Assembly (NCBI GenBank): GCA_038501625.1 | Contig: JAZAYU010000127.1 | Coordinates: forward strand, 868,001-932,000 | Source: Corbicula japonica | Taxonomy: Eukaryota > Mollusca > Bivalvia > Venerida > Cyrenidae | Direction of reading: 5' to 3' | Length of the DNA stretch: 64,000 nucleotides | Part shown: piece after piece, positions 26,696-38,600 of the stretch | Numbering within the stretch: the first letter of the stretch is position 1 | Layout of the letters: the number at the start of each line of letters is the position of its first letter | Position numbers and translations under genes: made by a program | Notes under the pieces: model-generated | Told to the model about the DNA's origin: nothing | Seen by the model: the letters and a program-made list of their open reading frames with translations, nothing else | Database searches by the model: none

Positions 26696-29600
26696 TCAAG
26701 TTTATTATTATTAATCAAAATTTTTTTTTCCAGCTGATTGTCTGATTGAAATTCCTGAAATGTCCGAAGTCAAAGAAAACTTCAGTTGCGTAAAAGTATG
26801 CCGTGCGAATATATTATTGGCGGCTTTGGCGCGAAAATTGTCCCCGCGAAAAATGAAATGATACCAGATTATTCCTTTTAATACAATAAATAAACTTAAT
26901 ATAATAAAACTTTTACTGCATATCCAACATACGCATAGGCACGCGTCTCGATTCGCGACAATTTTAAAATCTTCAAAAACTTGTAATTAAATAATGTCCA
27001 TCTATTATTCAGTTCGTTGTGCGGCGGGGACGTTCTATTCTGAATCAGTCGATATATGTGTTAAGTGTGCTAACGGCACATACACTGATACAGACGGACG
27101 TACGAACTGTACCGTATGCCCAGCAGGAAGTACCACGTTAGATATAGGTTCCACCGAGTGCACTGGTAATTTATAAGTACAGTTTTTTATTTCACCACAG
27201 AAACCTGAATTTGCTTCATTATACCGATTTATGACATTGGCCCTTTATGACTAATATACAAACACCAGATGATTTAGGGTCAAATATCATATATGTGATA
27301 TTGGGATGTTTGTTTTGAAAAAATTAAGGTGCCTTAGGTTTCATTTGTATCAAAGCAGTGGCGGTATCGAATCTCGCATTTTTTCTAAATAAATAGTGCG
27401 GTTTAAATTAAACGAACGGAATTAAATAGCGGATTATTGCCATAAAGGAATTCACTGGCAAGCAGAAAAAATACAATGACCATACTGGTACATCCAAAGC
27501 ACAGCATAAAACTTTCAGTAAATAAAATTTCAAAGCGTGTAAGAGGGTTGTCCAAAAAAATAATAGAGACTTTGAATAAAAATACACTGGTGATTTTAAA
27601 CACAATTTCGGAAGTCACAGAAACGTCTTGAAAAGGCTAATAAATTTGGTTCAAATTATAATTCCAGGTGATTTTTATTTCAATTTAGCTTTACAATGTA
27701 TAACCCCGCCTGCGCCTGCTAACGGAATGGTCGATTGTGATGAGGATTTCTCTAATACCACTGATAACAGCACTGGCACAACAAGCACTGGTGTTGAGTG
27801 CACGTTTACTTGCGACGAGGGCTACGTGCTACCTTACAAAACAGAAAGCGTCTACACGTGTAGCGAAGAAGGCGTGTGGGACTCTAACGTGTTTCCCAAG
27901 AGGTGTATAAGTATGTGCTTGTTTATTTCATCATTATTCGTAGTAAATTTGTATCACAGATCACTGATGATTTCAAATACAAATTAAGAGGACTTTGAAA
28001 ATGTTCAAATAAAATTAACAAGTTTAAAATTTCAAGGGAAATGTGGACAAAGTATTAATGGTGGCCATAATTTTCTGTGATATGAACCGAAGGTGCATGG
28101 GTGAATGGCTATCAAAATATCAAACAGATAAAAGCAGATCCAGTGTCATAACTCTGCAATTATATCGATTTCCTGAATAGGATCTTGGGGTTTCATTGTT
28201 AAAAATGTACTTGACCCCTAAATAGGTGATCTTGGCGGTCTGATGTTTAATGCATGTGCGGGTACTTCTATCTAACCAAAACTGAAATATGCCAATAAAA
28301 TGATGTTCCTGAAGTTGGCCGCCCAACAGCCTAGTAGGTTAAACATATTAAACATAAATTTTTGTCTATAAATTGAGTCTATAAATTATTGCGAAACACT
28401 CTCTAAAGTAAATAAAGTAGTCCGAAACATCTCTTACGGTATTTATAAATAATCATCTTTAAAATATTTGGCGCATATAAAGAGTTTTCGTGTAAAACTA
28501 CTCTTGGTCCTCGAAACGCAATCGCCTGAGAGCAGTTTTGTCTTACATGAAGATATGACGTCATTGCTCGTCCGATGCGTCATAGCTGTATGGATCCTTA
28601 GCTTCTAGTAAAACCTATGATGTGTCCTTCAATCATATAACTTCTAAATGATAATACTTTTTTATTATTGTTTTTTTTCGAAAACAACAAGCAATCAAAA
28701 GAAAAAATCAAGCGATGTGAAACAAAAATCTGTTGTTTTTTTCAGTTTAAGTTATATTGTTTTATAAATCCTTATGCACAATTGTGACTTTATCTTTGCA
28801 GAGGCAATTGGTGAAAAATACGCCGAATACACGTTCAGTCTGAAGTATAGAACCACGAATTGCCAAACGGCAGATTTAGACGGGTTTATGTACAAATGGG
28901 AAACCATTTTGCTCAAAGAAATACCAGATTACGCGTCTTGTATGAACGGCTACATATGCGAACTTGGAAATATGATGGCTAATTGCAGTCCTTCTGATAA
29001 CATTGTTGATGTTTCTTTCGAAGTTTTGGTGACTTGTGAAGGCTTTCCTACAAGTACGATAATTTCCATAATCTGTGAATTTTACATGACAGTAGCATGA
29101 CCCACTATCACATAACTGAGATAGGATAGGCTCGTGATTTGTCAGTTTGAAGACCGGGCTCAGTTGATACCAAAACGAAAGATTAACATCCTTGGATAGG
29201 ATTGTGTGTTAGTCTTACACATCAATACCAATAGCTTTAAATAACATCGCTTAGAATAAATGGAAATGTGTTATCTCCACTTAATGGAAGTAAAGAGACT
29301 CAAAGTTCAAATACCTTTACAAAATTGCATTTGATTCAGACAACCGAGCAGTTGCCGCCTCTAGCAACACTTGTTCACGCTTGCGTATAATATTGCTACT
29401 TTTTGCAGGTTTGCCTAGAGAAGCACCCTGCGATTTAAAAAAAGAGGTAGCACTGTACCAGTCTATCAATGACAGCGTGGAGAAGGGTGATGTCTTACAC
29501 TCTGTGAACGTGACACGCCAGCAAGACTGGTTAACAAACGTCTCTGTATCACTGCCTACTTGCATACCTGGATCGGTCTTGATTGGAGCTTATTGTGGTA

Positions 29601-32600
29601 ATGATACCATACTACTGCATTAAATTTACATTTTGTTACTGTGGTATTAGTTTGTTACCTAGCAGAACATGTTTTAACCATTTACTCCACAGCACATGGT
29701 TGTTATCTGATGGGCGAACAGTGCAGATCTAGATCTGACGTCTGATCAGGATCGACGCTTTGTTTGCGTTTAGATTCAGGGTTAAGATTTTTTGACAAAG
29801 AAGCGACCAGTTTAGTGCTGGAGGTTATAAAACTGAGATTGGAAACCAGTCTCAAATCTCAAGTATCTGATTGGCGAAATGGCGACTGGTCAGTTTTATA
29901 ACCTTGGGACTAGATCTAGAGCAGATTGCACCGATGTGTATCTACACCGGTAGCACTTGAAATAACAATTGTTTATATGGAGTAAAGGGTTAAATTTAAG
30001 TATAACATTGGGATTTAGAACTATTTTGTACTTGATAAAGATTTTTTTTTATTTTAATGACTTGATTTGTCTCCCTTGTTTTTTTAAAATGAAGTAATTC
30101 TTAAACACATTCTTCTTTTTTGATTTTCCGAAATTATGTCTTTCGTCACAGCAAGAATATAAATCATCTAAGGTTGATATAGTGACGTAACTTATTTAAT
30201 GCAATTTAGTTAGGACAGTCTTGCATGCATGTAATCGTGGATTTCAAAGCGTTGATATTCCGAGATTCCACGAGATCTCATTATTGTCATCTTAGTGCAA
30301 AAACAACATAAATACCATGTTTATGCTACTGTAAATGCCATGTTTATGCTACTGTAAATACCATGTTTATTCTACTGTAAATACCATGTTTATGCTACTG
30401 TTTTTGCACTAAGATGACGTTATCATGACCACAGCATGTTGCGTGCATTGCGAACGTAAAGAGTCAGTATCATTACCGTGTAATGGCACAGCATAACAAT
30501 TTGGCTGAAGTCCTCTGATGAGGCCGTTGCTGGAAGAGGTCGTCAGTATTAATGTCTCAAAGAAGCTCTGTGAACGGATCGACAAAATGGGGCCGCTTTT
30601 TAAATTCTGTGATTGCAATGGTCTCTTTATCACACTAAACTTTGAACAGTATTATAAAAATTCAGTTATTTATTTTAATAGTGGGATGTACGGCAGGAAA
30701 CTTCTATGCAGAAAGCCTAGACGTGTGTTACGAGTGTGGTATCAAACAATATACCAACACGGACGGACGTTTAGACTGTACCCAGTGTGCAGACGGATAT
30801 AGCACATTTACTACCGGCTCAACGGAATGTACGGGTAAGAGAAAAATCATAATGTGAAATCATTTATGTTATAGGGTACACATTTTCTTGGATTCAATGA
30901 GCTGAATTCACCAATTTAAAAACACCATGAAATAAAGAATTGAAAATAAACGTAGTTTGGACAATTCAGTGTCCAAGGTTATAAAGCTGAGCATGGAAAC
31001 CAGTCTCAAATCTCAAGCATCTGATTGGTTGAAATGGCGACTGGTCGCCATTCAGCCAATCAGATGCTTGAGATTTGAGACTGGTTTCCAAGCTCAGCTT
31101 TATAACCTTCAGGCCAGATCTACTCATTTTCAACCTACGAAAATGTTATCTAAAGGAAAAAGACATTTTTTGGCTTACAAATATAAGTACATTTACAGTA
31201 GTACGGTCATTTGATTTTTTTTATTATGATACATATAATAACGGATTAAAGTTCAATAGTGGACGGAAGAGCAACGTTCAGCATTTTATCTGTTATTATT
31301 TCGTGAAGGATTTTAGAAGTTTAACTAACCGGCACCCATATTAGGAAAGGCCTTACTCAGAAAATACAGCCTCATAGAAAAAGCATAGCTTTATAATATA
31401 ATTAAAATACGACATCACAGACATAAAATAAACAAAAGAGAATCCATAATTTTGCCGCCTTGGACCTTAAGTGAAGAAATACATTTGTCACTGGAGGTTA
31501 GTTCACATCTCACTTGCCTCACCTCACTTTTAAGGTTTTGGAACTGTAATATGCACTTTTGCAGATTGGGATTTTGTTGTTTTCATTTCCAAGTACATCC
31601 ATTTAGACATCTTAACACGAGTTTTAAAAAACATTTACCGTGCGTAACTCGAGAAATTTAGTATTTTAGAAGGGGACCCTCTGTTTCGGAAAATGGGCTG
31701 TAAAATCAAACATACTAGAAGCTAAATTCATCTCTATTTCTTTGAAACCTTGTAAAATTTTGTAAAATAAAGGGTACTTGTTTAAGGAAATCATATCTGA
31801 ACAGGAAAAAAACAAGCATTATGCTTAGAATTTATTTCTAACACTTTATAAATTGACTTTTTTAAAGTGAACCCCATCTTCGGAAATGCACATTTTTCCG
31901 ATCTTCAAAAATTAGGCAAGTTTTTATCTGTGATTTTTGTGCATGTTTAATGCAGTAAAATAATTGTGTTATACATTAAAATTATCTGCAGTGTGTATAG
32001 AATCAAATAATTAAAAACAAAGAGCACCTCACCGTCTTCGTTTTCATTTTATTGGCCTACAAAATAGGTATCTATGGCCCAGACCAAACGGTTAAAAACC
32101 ACAAAACCAAAGGGCTTGGTTTACGAATGGTGATTTTTTTATACCCCCTCAATTTTTTTGAAAAACAAGAAATACGCAAGCAATCAGCCATGCTGGTTAA
32201 AATTAAACCTCAAAAAAGTAATTTTGGCAACCGTAACCATAGCAACCAAAGCATTCTTTTAAAGGAAAAAATCATCGTGCAAACACATAAAATTAGTTTT
32301 ATAAGACAAGTACCACAAAATTACTGTTTAATTAAAGAAACAATAAAATAGCAACATTTTCCTGAAAGTACAGATTCCATAATCATTTTAGTTTCATATC
32401 GTGATTCTGTTGCTGATTATAAAAGAGTCAGTATTTTGTAATAATATCATTACAATATTTCTGTTTTCATGGCTATTAAATGAAGATGAAGAATAATAAC
32501 AATTATTTCCGAATTTTAAACCTATTGAGTGTACTATTTTCTCCAAAAATTTCCTCACAATTATTTAAAAAAAAGAAGAAAAAGGGGGAAAAAAGGTTCC

Positions 32601-35600
32601 TCTCCCGAGGATTGAACCGGGTCCGTCAAAGTGAAGAGTGTTGAGCGTTACCACTACGCCACGGAGGATTGATCAACTGGTGGTCAATTTCATATAAGCT
32701 CTATTCATTACTGAGTGTTGTTCGTCTATAGACTTATTTTGAGTATTTGTTATGAAAATATTTGTTTACTTTACATCAATTTTATATCCGCACTTTGTTA
32801 TTATTTGATTTAGTTATTAATGACGTCATAATCGCGGAAAACACCTAAAGAGTAGACTCCTTTTACGAAAAATAGTATCAACCGGAAACGTACGAATCGG
32901 CGTTCGGAAAAAACGAATTAGTGACGGCATAAGTCGATGTTTGGCAGAAATATTACAGTTCTAAAACCTTAAAATGCATATTGCCTTGATAAATGAACTC
33001 AAACCCAATAACTGACTTGAAAAAGTGGCTTTGAAACGCATGAAAACTGTCAATTAAAATAAGTAGGTAGGGAGACCAGGTTCCAAATTCATAAAACTAA
33101 AATCGAAGACAAGTCTCAAATCTCAAGCATCTGATTGGCTGATATTGAGGCTTCTTAAAATATGTTGAACAAAACTACAAACTAGAATTTGGTGCTCCGC
33201 CGAACACTTGTGTCGCCTGCGTGCAAAAAAGTTGAAACGTGGGCCTATGTTTTATCATATATAAAAGTGTCCATAGGACACGGATGCCCCCGCTATGCAT
33301 CGTTTTCAGACACTCAAGTGCAATGATGGGAATAATAGCATTTCAAAGACAGTGATGTGCGAGTAATTATAAGAATATGTATTAACTTGAAGATCAAGTA
33401 AATTATTTGTATTTGTGGCACTGTTGTCTGCTCATTACGGAAATGTCTGTGAAGAAGTTGATATTAATGCAATAAAAATATTTAAAACAAGATATATTCC
33501 TATTAAAACTAATGTAAATGGAAGTATCAAAGGGCCATAACTTCTGAACGGTACATGTAAGAGCGAAACCCCACCTTTATGCACAACAACATATCAGGCC
33601 AAGCATTGTGGTAAAGTTTCATTAAATTCCCACCAGAAGTGTAGGACGAGTTGCGTTCACAAGATATATTCCTATTAAAACTAATGTAAATGGAAGTATC
33701 AAAGGGCCATAACTTCTGAACGGAACATGTAAGAGCAAAACCCCACCTTTATGCACAACAACATATCAGGCCAAGCATTGTGGTAAAGTTTCATTAAATT
33801 CCCACCAGAAGTGTAGGAGGAGTTGCGTTCACAAGATATATTCCTATTAAAACTAATGTAAATGGAAGTATCAAAGGGCCATAACTTCTGAACGAAACAT
33901 GTAAGAGCAAAACCCCACCTTAATGCACAACAACATATCAGGCAAAGCATTGTGGTAAAGTTTCATCAAATTCCCAGCAGAGGTGTAGGAGTTGCGTTCA
34001 CAAGATATATTCCTATTAAAACTAATGTAAATGGAATTATCAAAGGGCCATAACTTCTGAACGGAACATGTAAGAGCAAAACCCCACCTTTATGCACAAC
34101 AACATATCAGGCCAAGCATTGTGGTAAAGTTCATTAAATTCCCACCAGTAGTGTAGGAGGAGTTGCGTTCACGAGATATACTCCTATTAAAACTAATGTA
34201 AATGGAAGTATCAAAGGGCCATAACTTCTGAACGGAACATGTAAGAGCGAAACCCCACCTTTATGCACAACAACATATCAGGCCAAGCATTGTGGTAAAG
34301 TTTCATTTAATTGCCACCAGTAGTGTTGGACGAATTGCGTTCACGAGATATACTCCTATTAAAACTTATGTAAATGGAAGTATCAAAGGGCCATAACTTC
34401 TGAACGGTACATGATAGAGCGAAACCCCACCTTTATGCACAACAACATATCAGGCCAAGCATTGTGGTAAAGTTTCATTGAATTCCCGCCAGAAGTGTAG
34501 GACGAGTTGCGTTCACAAGATATATTCCTATTAAAACTAATGTAAATGGAAGTATCAAAGGGCCATAACCTCTGAACGGAACATGTAAGAGCAAAACCCC
34601 ACCTTTATGCACAACAACATATCAGGCCAAGCATTGTGGTAAAGTTTCATTAAATTCCCACCAGTAGTGTAGGAGGAGTTGCGTTCACGAGAGATACTCC
34701 TATTAAAACTAATGTAAATGGAAGTATCAAAGGGCCATAACTTCTGAACGGAACATGTAAGAGCGAAACCCCACCTTTATGCACAACAACATATCAGGCC
34801 AAGCATTGTGGTAAAGTATCATTTAATTGCCACCAGTAGTGTAGGAGGAGTTGTGTTCATGAGATATACTCCTATTAAAACTAATGTAAATGGAAGCATC
34901 AAAGGGCCATAACTTCTGAACGGTACATGTAAGATCGAAACCCCACCTTTAAGCACAACAACATATCAGGCCAAGCATTGTGGTAAAGTTTCATTAAATT
35001 CCCACCAGAAGTGTAGGACGAGTTGCGTTCACAAGATATATTCCTATTAAAACTAATGTAAATGGAAGTATCAAAGGGCCATAACTTCTGAACGGAACAT
35101 GTAAGAGCAAAACCCCACCTTTATGCACAACAACATATCAGGCCAAGCATTGTGGTAAAGTTTCATTAAATTCCCACCAGTAGTGTAGGAGGAGTTGCGT
35201 TCACGGCAATATCGGACGGACGGACGGACAGGAGCAACTCTTAATGCCCCTCGCCATTTCATGGCGGGGGCATACAATATTTCATTCAAGTTGCATTGCA
35301 ATACTACAAAATTACCAATTTTAACTGATCAGTTATTATCTTTATTGTATATTACAATTATAAGCAAAATAAAGTTTCAGATTAAATCTTTTAAAGAAGC
35401 ACAACTCAAAACAGATAACTTCATTAAAACATATGTCATATATCTATTGTGTCAGAAGAACAAATACTTTCCAAGTTATAAGCAATTAAGTTTCAGGTTT
35501 AAATTAATTGAAAGATATTTCAAATATATAAGTAAACATGAAAAGTACTTTCAATGTATAGGCAACTTTAAGTGTCATATCAGTCATTTGAATGGGGCAT

Positions 35601-38600
35601 GAGTTAAAAAAATAGTAAAACAAGTGTTTTCATTTTTGTTGTCAAAATGGATTTGTTCATGAAGATGATATCATCTAATTATGCAGCTAATAGGACAAAG
35701 ACTTAAAGGTACAGGCAGCATAAAGTTCCATATTAAAGTCATTTGAAAGGGACATTACTCCAAAAATGGTCAGACAGGAGTTATCATTATTGTTGTTAAA
35801 GATGGCTTTGTTTATATGGCTTTGTTTATGCAGATGATATATTCCAAGTATTAAGTTTATAGGAAAAGTACTTTTAAAGTTATATTCAACATTAGGTTTC
35901 ATATTAAAGTTATTCGAAAGGGGCGTAACTAAAAAAATAGTGAAACAGGAGTTATCATTCTTGCTATCAGAGATGGTTTTGTTACAACAGATAATATATT
36001 TCAAGTATTGTTAACGGGAAAAGAACTTTTAAAGTTATAAGCAACATTTACTTTCATTAAATTCATTTGAAAGGGGCATAACTAAAAAAATATTTAAGCA
36101 AGAGTCATCATTCTTGTTGTCACAGATGGTTTTGTTCATGCAGATGATATGTATTCTACACTAGTCAAAAGTTCTAAGTGCACACTTGATAAATGTTAAT
36201 TTTTCAAATTATTTGATTGAATCTTTCAAAATAGTGTTAATTAAAATGAAGAAGAATCAGTATTCTATTAAAGCACACCAAAAGATTTAAGTCTGCCTAA
36301 CCAGATTAAAAAATAATAACATTTTAGCTCACTTGTACTCAGAGAGCAATTCTCAATTTAATTATTATTGCATCGGCTATAATTTGTGATCGTTTTCACA
36401 TCTCTGTAAAATTTAAATTTCATGTAAATTTAAAGGAAATAATGTAGTTTTTCATTCCATTGCACTGAAATTGCTTCCTGTAGCTTTTTAATGGTCTGCA
36501 GGGCTTGATGAGCCAACGCACTTTTCTCTATTTTATCCATAACGTTTATACAGGATTTCAAGGAGAAACTTCCATGTTTTTTCACAATGTTTTTTGCCAA
36601 AAGTTTTTGAATTGTCAAGCAGTTTGGGATGATGCAATTTTCTACGATAGATGTATAACAGCCTTTCCGAACGAAAAAAAATGTATTCATTTCGATAAAA
36701 TTGACCAGTTTTCGGACACGCTTTTTGTCCAAATAAACGTCATTTTCGAATAATTCGATTTTAAAGTTTATTGAATTTCTATAAATTTTAGTTTTAAATT
36801 TTTATTTATTGAACACTTATCCAACATATGCTACACTAATATTTTCGAGTTTACGTTGTTTTACGTAGATTTTTAAAGACGTTATTGAGTAACGTCAGCG
36901 TTCAACGTCAGCAACGTAATCAATCTAGAAAATAATATCGTTTGATTTTCTTCTTAAATTAATAAAATATGCAAAAATAAGGTATTACTTTTGCATTTAC
37001 GAAAACCGCCAAGATTTTTTACAACAAAATTGAACTTGTGCCAGTGAAAAGAATTATGACAGCAATGTCGTTGTCTGCTGACGTCAACCGTTGCATGGTT
37101 ACAATTTGTTGGTGTTTTTTTTTTGTGTTTGTCTGGAGTCGGTGTACATGTGAAAAACAAAAACGATTGTAAAAAAATAAATTTCGATTGCCGCACGGGA
37201 ATAACGCATAAATAGCGTATGCCGACGTGGATGACGTAATGCATAAAACATATGCACGGTTTTCAAAAAAATATTTTTGTTTGATCATAATTAACATAAT
37301 GTAAAACTTTCATTCAATTAGAATATGTTTACTTTGAGATATTCAAAATTAAAAAGTGTGCACTTAGAACTTTTGACGAGTGTAAGTATTAAGTTAATAT
37401 GACAAATACTTTCAAAGTTATAGGCAACATTAAGTTCCATATTTAAGTCTTTGAAAAGGGCATAACTAAAAAAGTAGTGAAACAGGAACTATCAATCTTG
37501 TTGTCACTGATGTTCATGCAAATGATTTATTACAAGTATTAAGTAAGTAGAACTAGACCTTTCTGTGTCGCCTGCGATAGCAGGTAGACACATAGGGATC
37601 CTATTGTCCGGCGACGTCGTCGTTGTCGTCGGCAGTGCCGTCAGCCGGTAGTCCCCCAACTTTAATATGAAAATTAATGTTGCAAATAACTTTGAAAGTA
37701 CTTGTCCTATTAACTTAACTCTTGGAGTATATCATCTGCATGAACAACGCCATCTGTGACAACAAGAATGATAACTCTTGTTTCAGTATTTTATTTAGAT
37801 ATGCCCCTTTCAAATGACTTTAATATAGAACTTTAATATGAAACTTAATGTTGCCTATAGCTTGGAAAGAACTTGTTCTATTAACGTAATACTTGGAATA
37901 AATCATCTGCATGAACAACGCCATCTGTGACAACAAGAATGATAACTCCTGTTTCAGTACTTTTTGAGTTAAGCCCCTTTCAAATGACTTTAATATGAAC
38001 TTTGATATGCAACTTAATGTTGCCTATAACTTTGAAAAGACTTGTCCTATTCACTTCATACTTGAAATATATCATCAGCATGAACAACGCCATCTGTGAC
38101 ACCAAGAAAGATAACTCCAGTTTCAATATTTTTTGAGTTATGCCCCTTTCAAATAAAACTTTAACATGAAACTTAATGTTGCCTATAACTTTGAAAGTAC
38201 TTGTCCTTTTCACTTAAAACTTGGAATATATCATCTGCATGAACAACAACATCGGTTACAACAAGAATCATAACTCCCGTTTGAATATTTTTTTAGTTAT
38301 GCCCCTTTCAAATGCAACTTTAACACGGAACTTTATGTTGACATTAACTTTTAAAGTACTTTTAAACTACTTGTCCTGTTCACTTAATATTCAGAATATA
38401 TCATCTTCATGAACAACGTCATCACTAACAACAAGAATGATAACTCCTGTTTGACTTTTTTATGACTTATGTCCCTATCACATGAAACTTTAAGATGAAA
38501 CTTTATGTTGCCTATATTTTTTAAAAGTACTTGTGTTATTTACATAATACTTGAAATATTTCATCTTCATGAACAACAACATCGGATACAATAACACAAC

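Larger units (their letters stand above)
27911..30681 (+). other. Gene C introns 12 to 14
   Basis: Contain an F2 fragment (29708-29760), an F1 copy (29819-29910) and a 23-bp minisatellite inside an inverted repeat (30287-30419). Exons 13 and 14 interrupt the stretch. No other gene seen. Confidence 0.5.

Noticed and set aside
26467..26718. His/Tyr-rich and Met/Ile-rich frames
   Set aside because: Direct translation of the ATC/ATT microsatellite.
17069..32668. Functional tRNA genes at 17069-17138 and 32598-32668
   Set aside because: Both have mismatched anticodon and T stems; listed as degenerate tRNA-like sequences instead.
33491..35206. CRISPR-like array
   Set aside because: Units are directly adjacent with no unique spacers, and the setting is an animal intron.
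33699..35301. Repeated 76-83-aa minus-strand frames
   Set aside because: They are the 172-bp satellite read in one frame; identical peptides recur with each unit.
36430..36732. 100-aa minus-strand frame as a transposase
   Set aside because: No DDE motif or helix-turn-helix pattern visible and no ATG; kept only as an unassigned frame inside the element.
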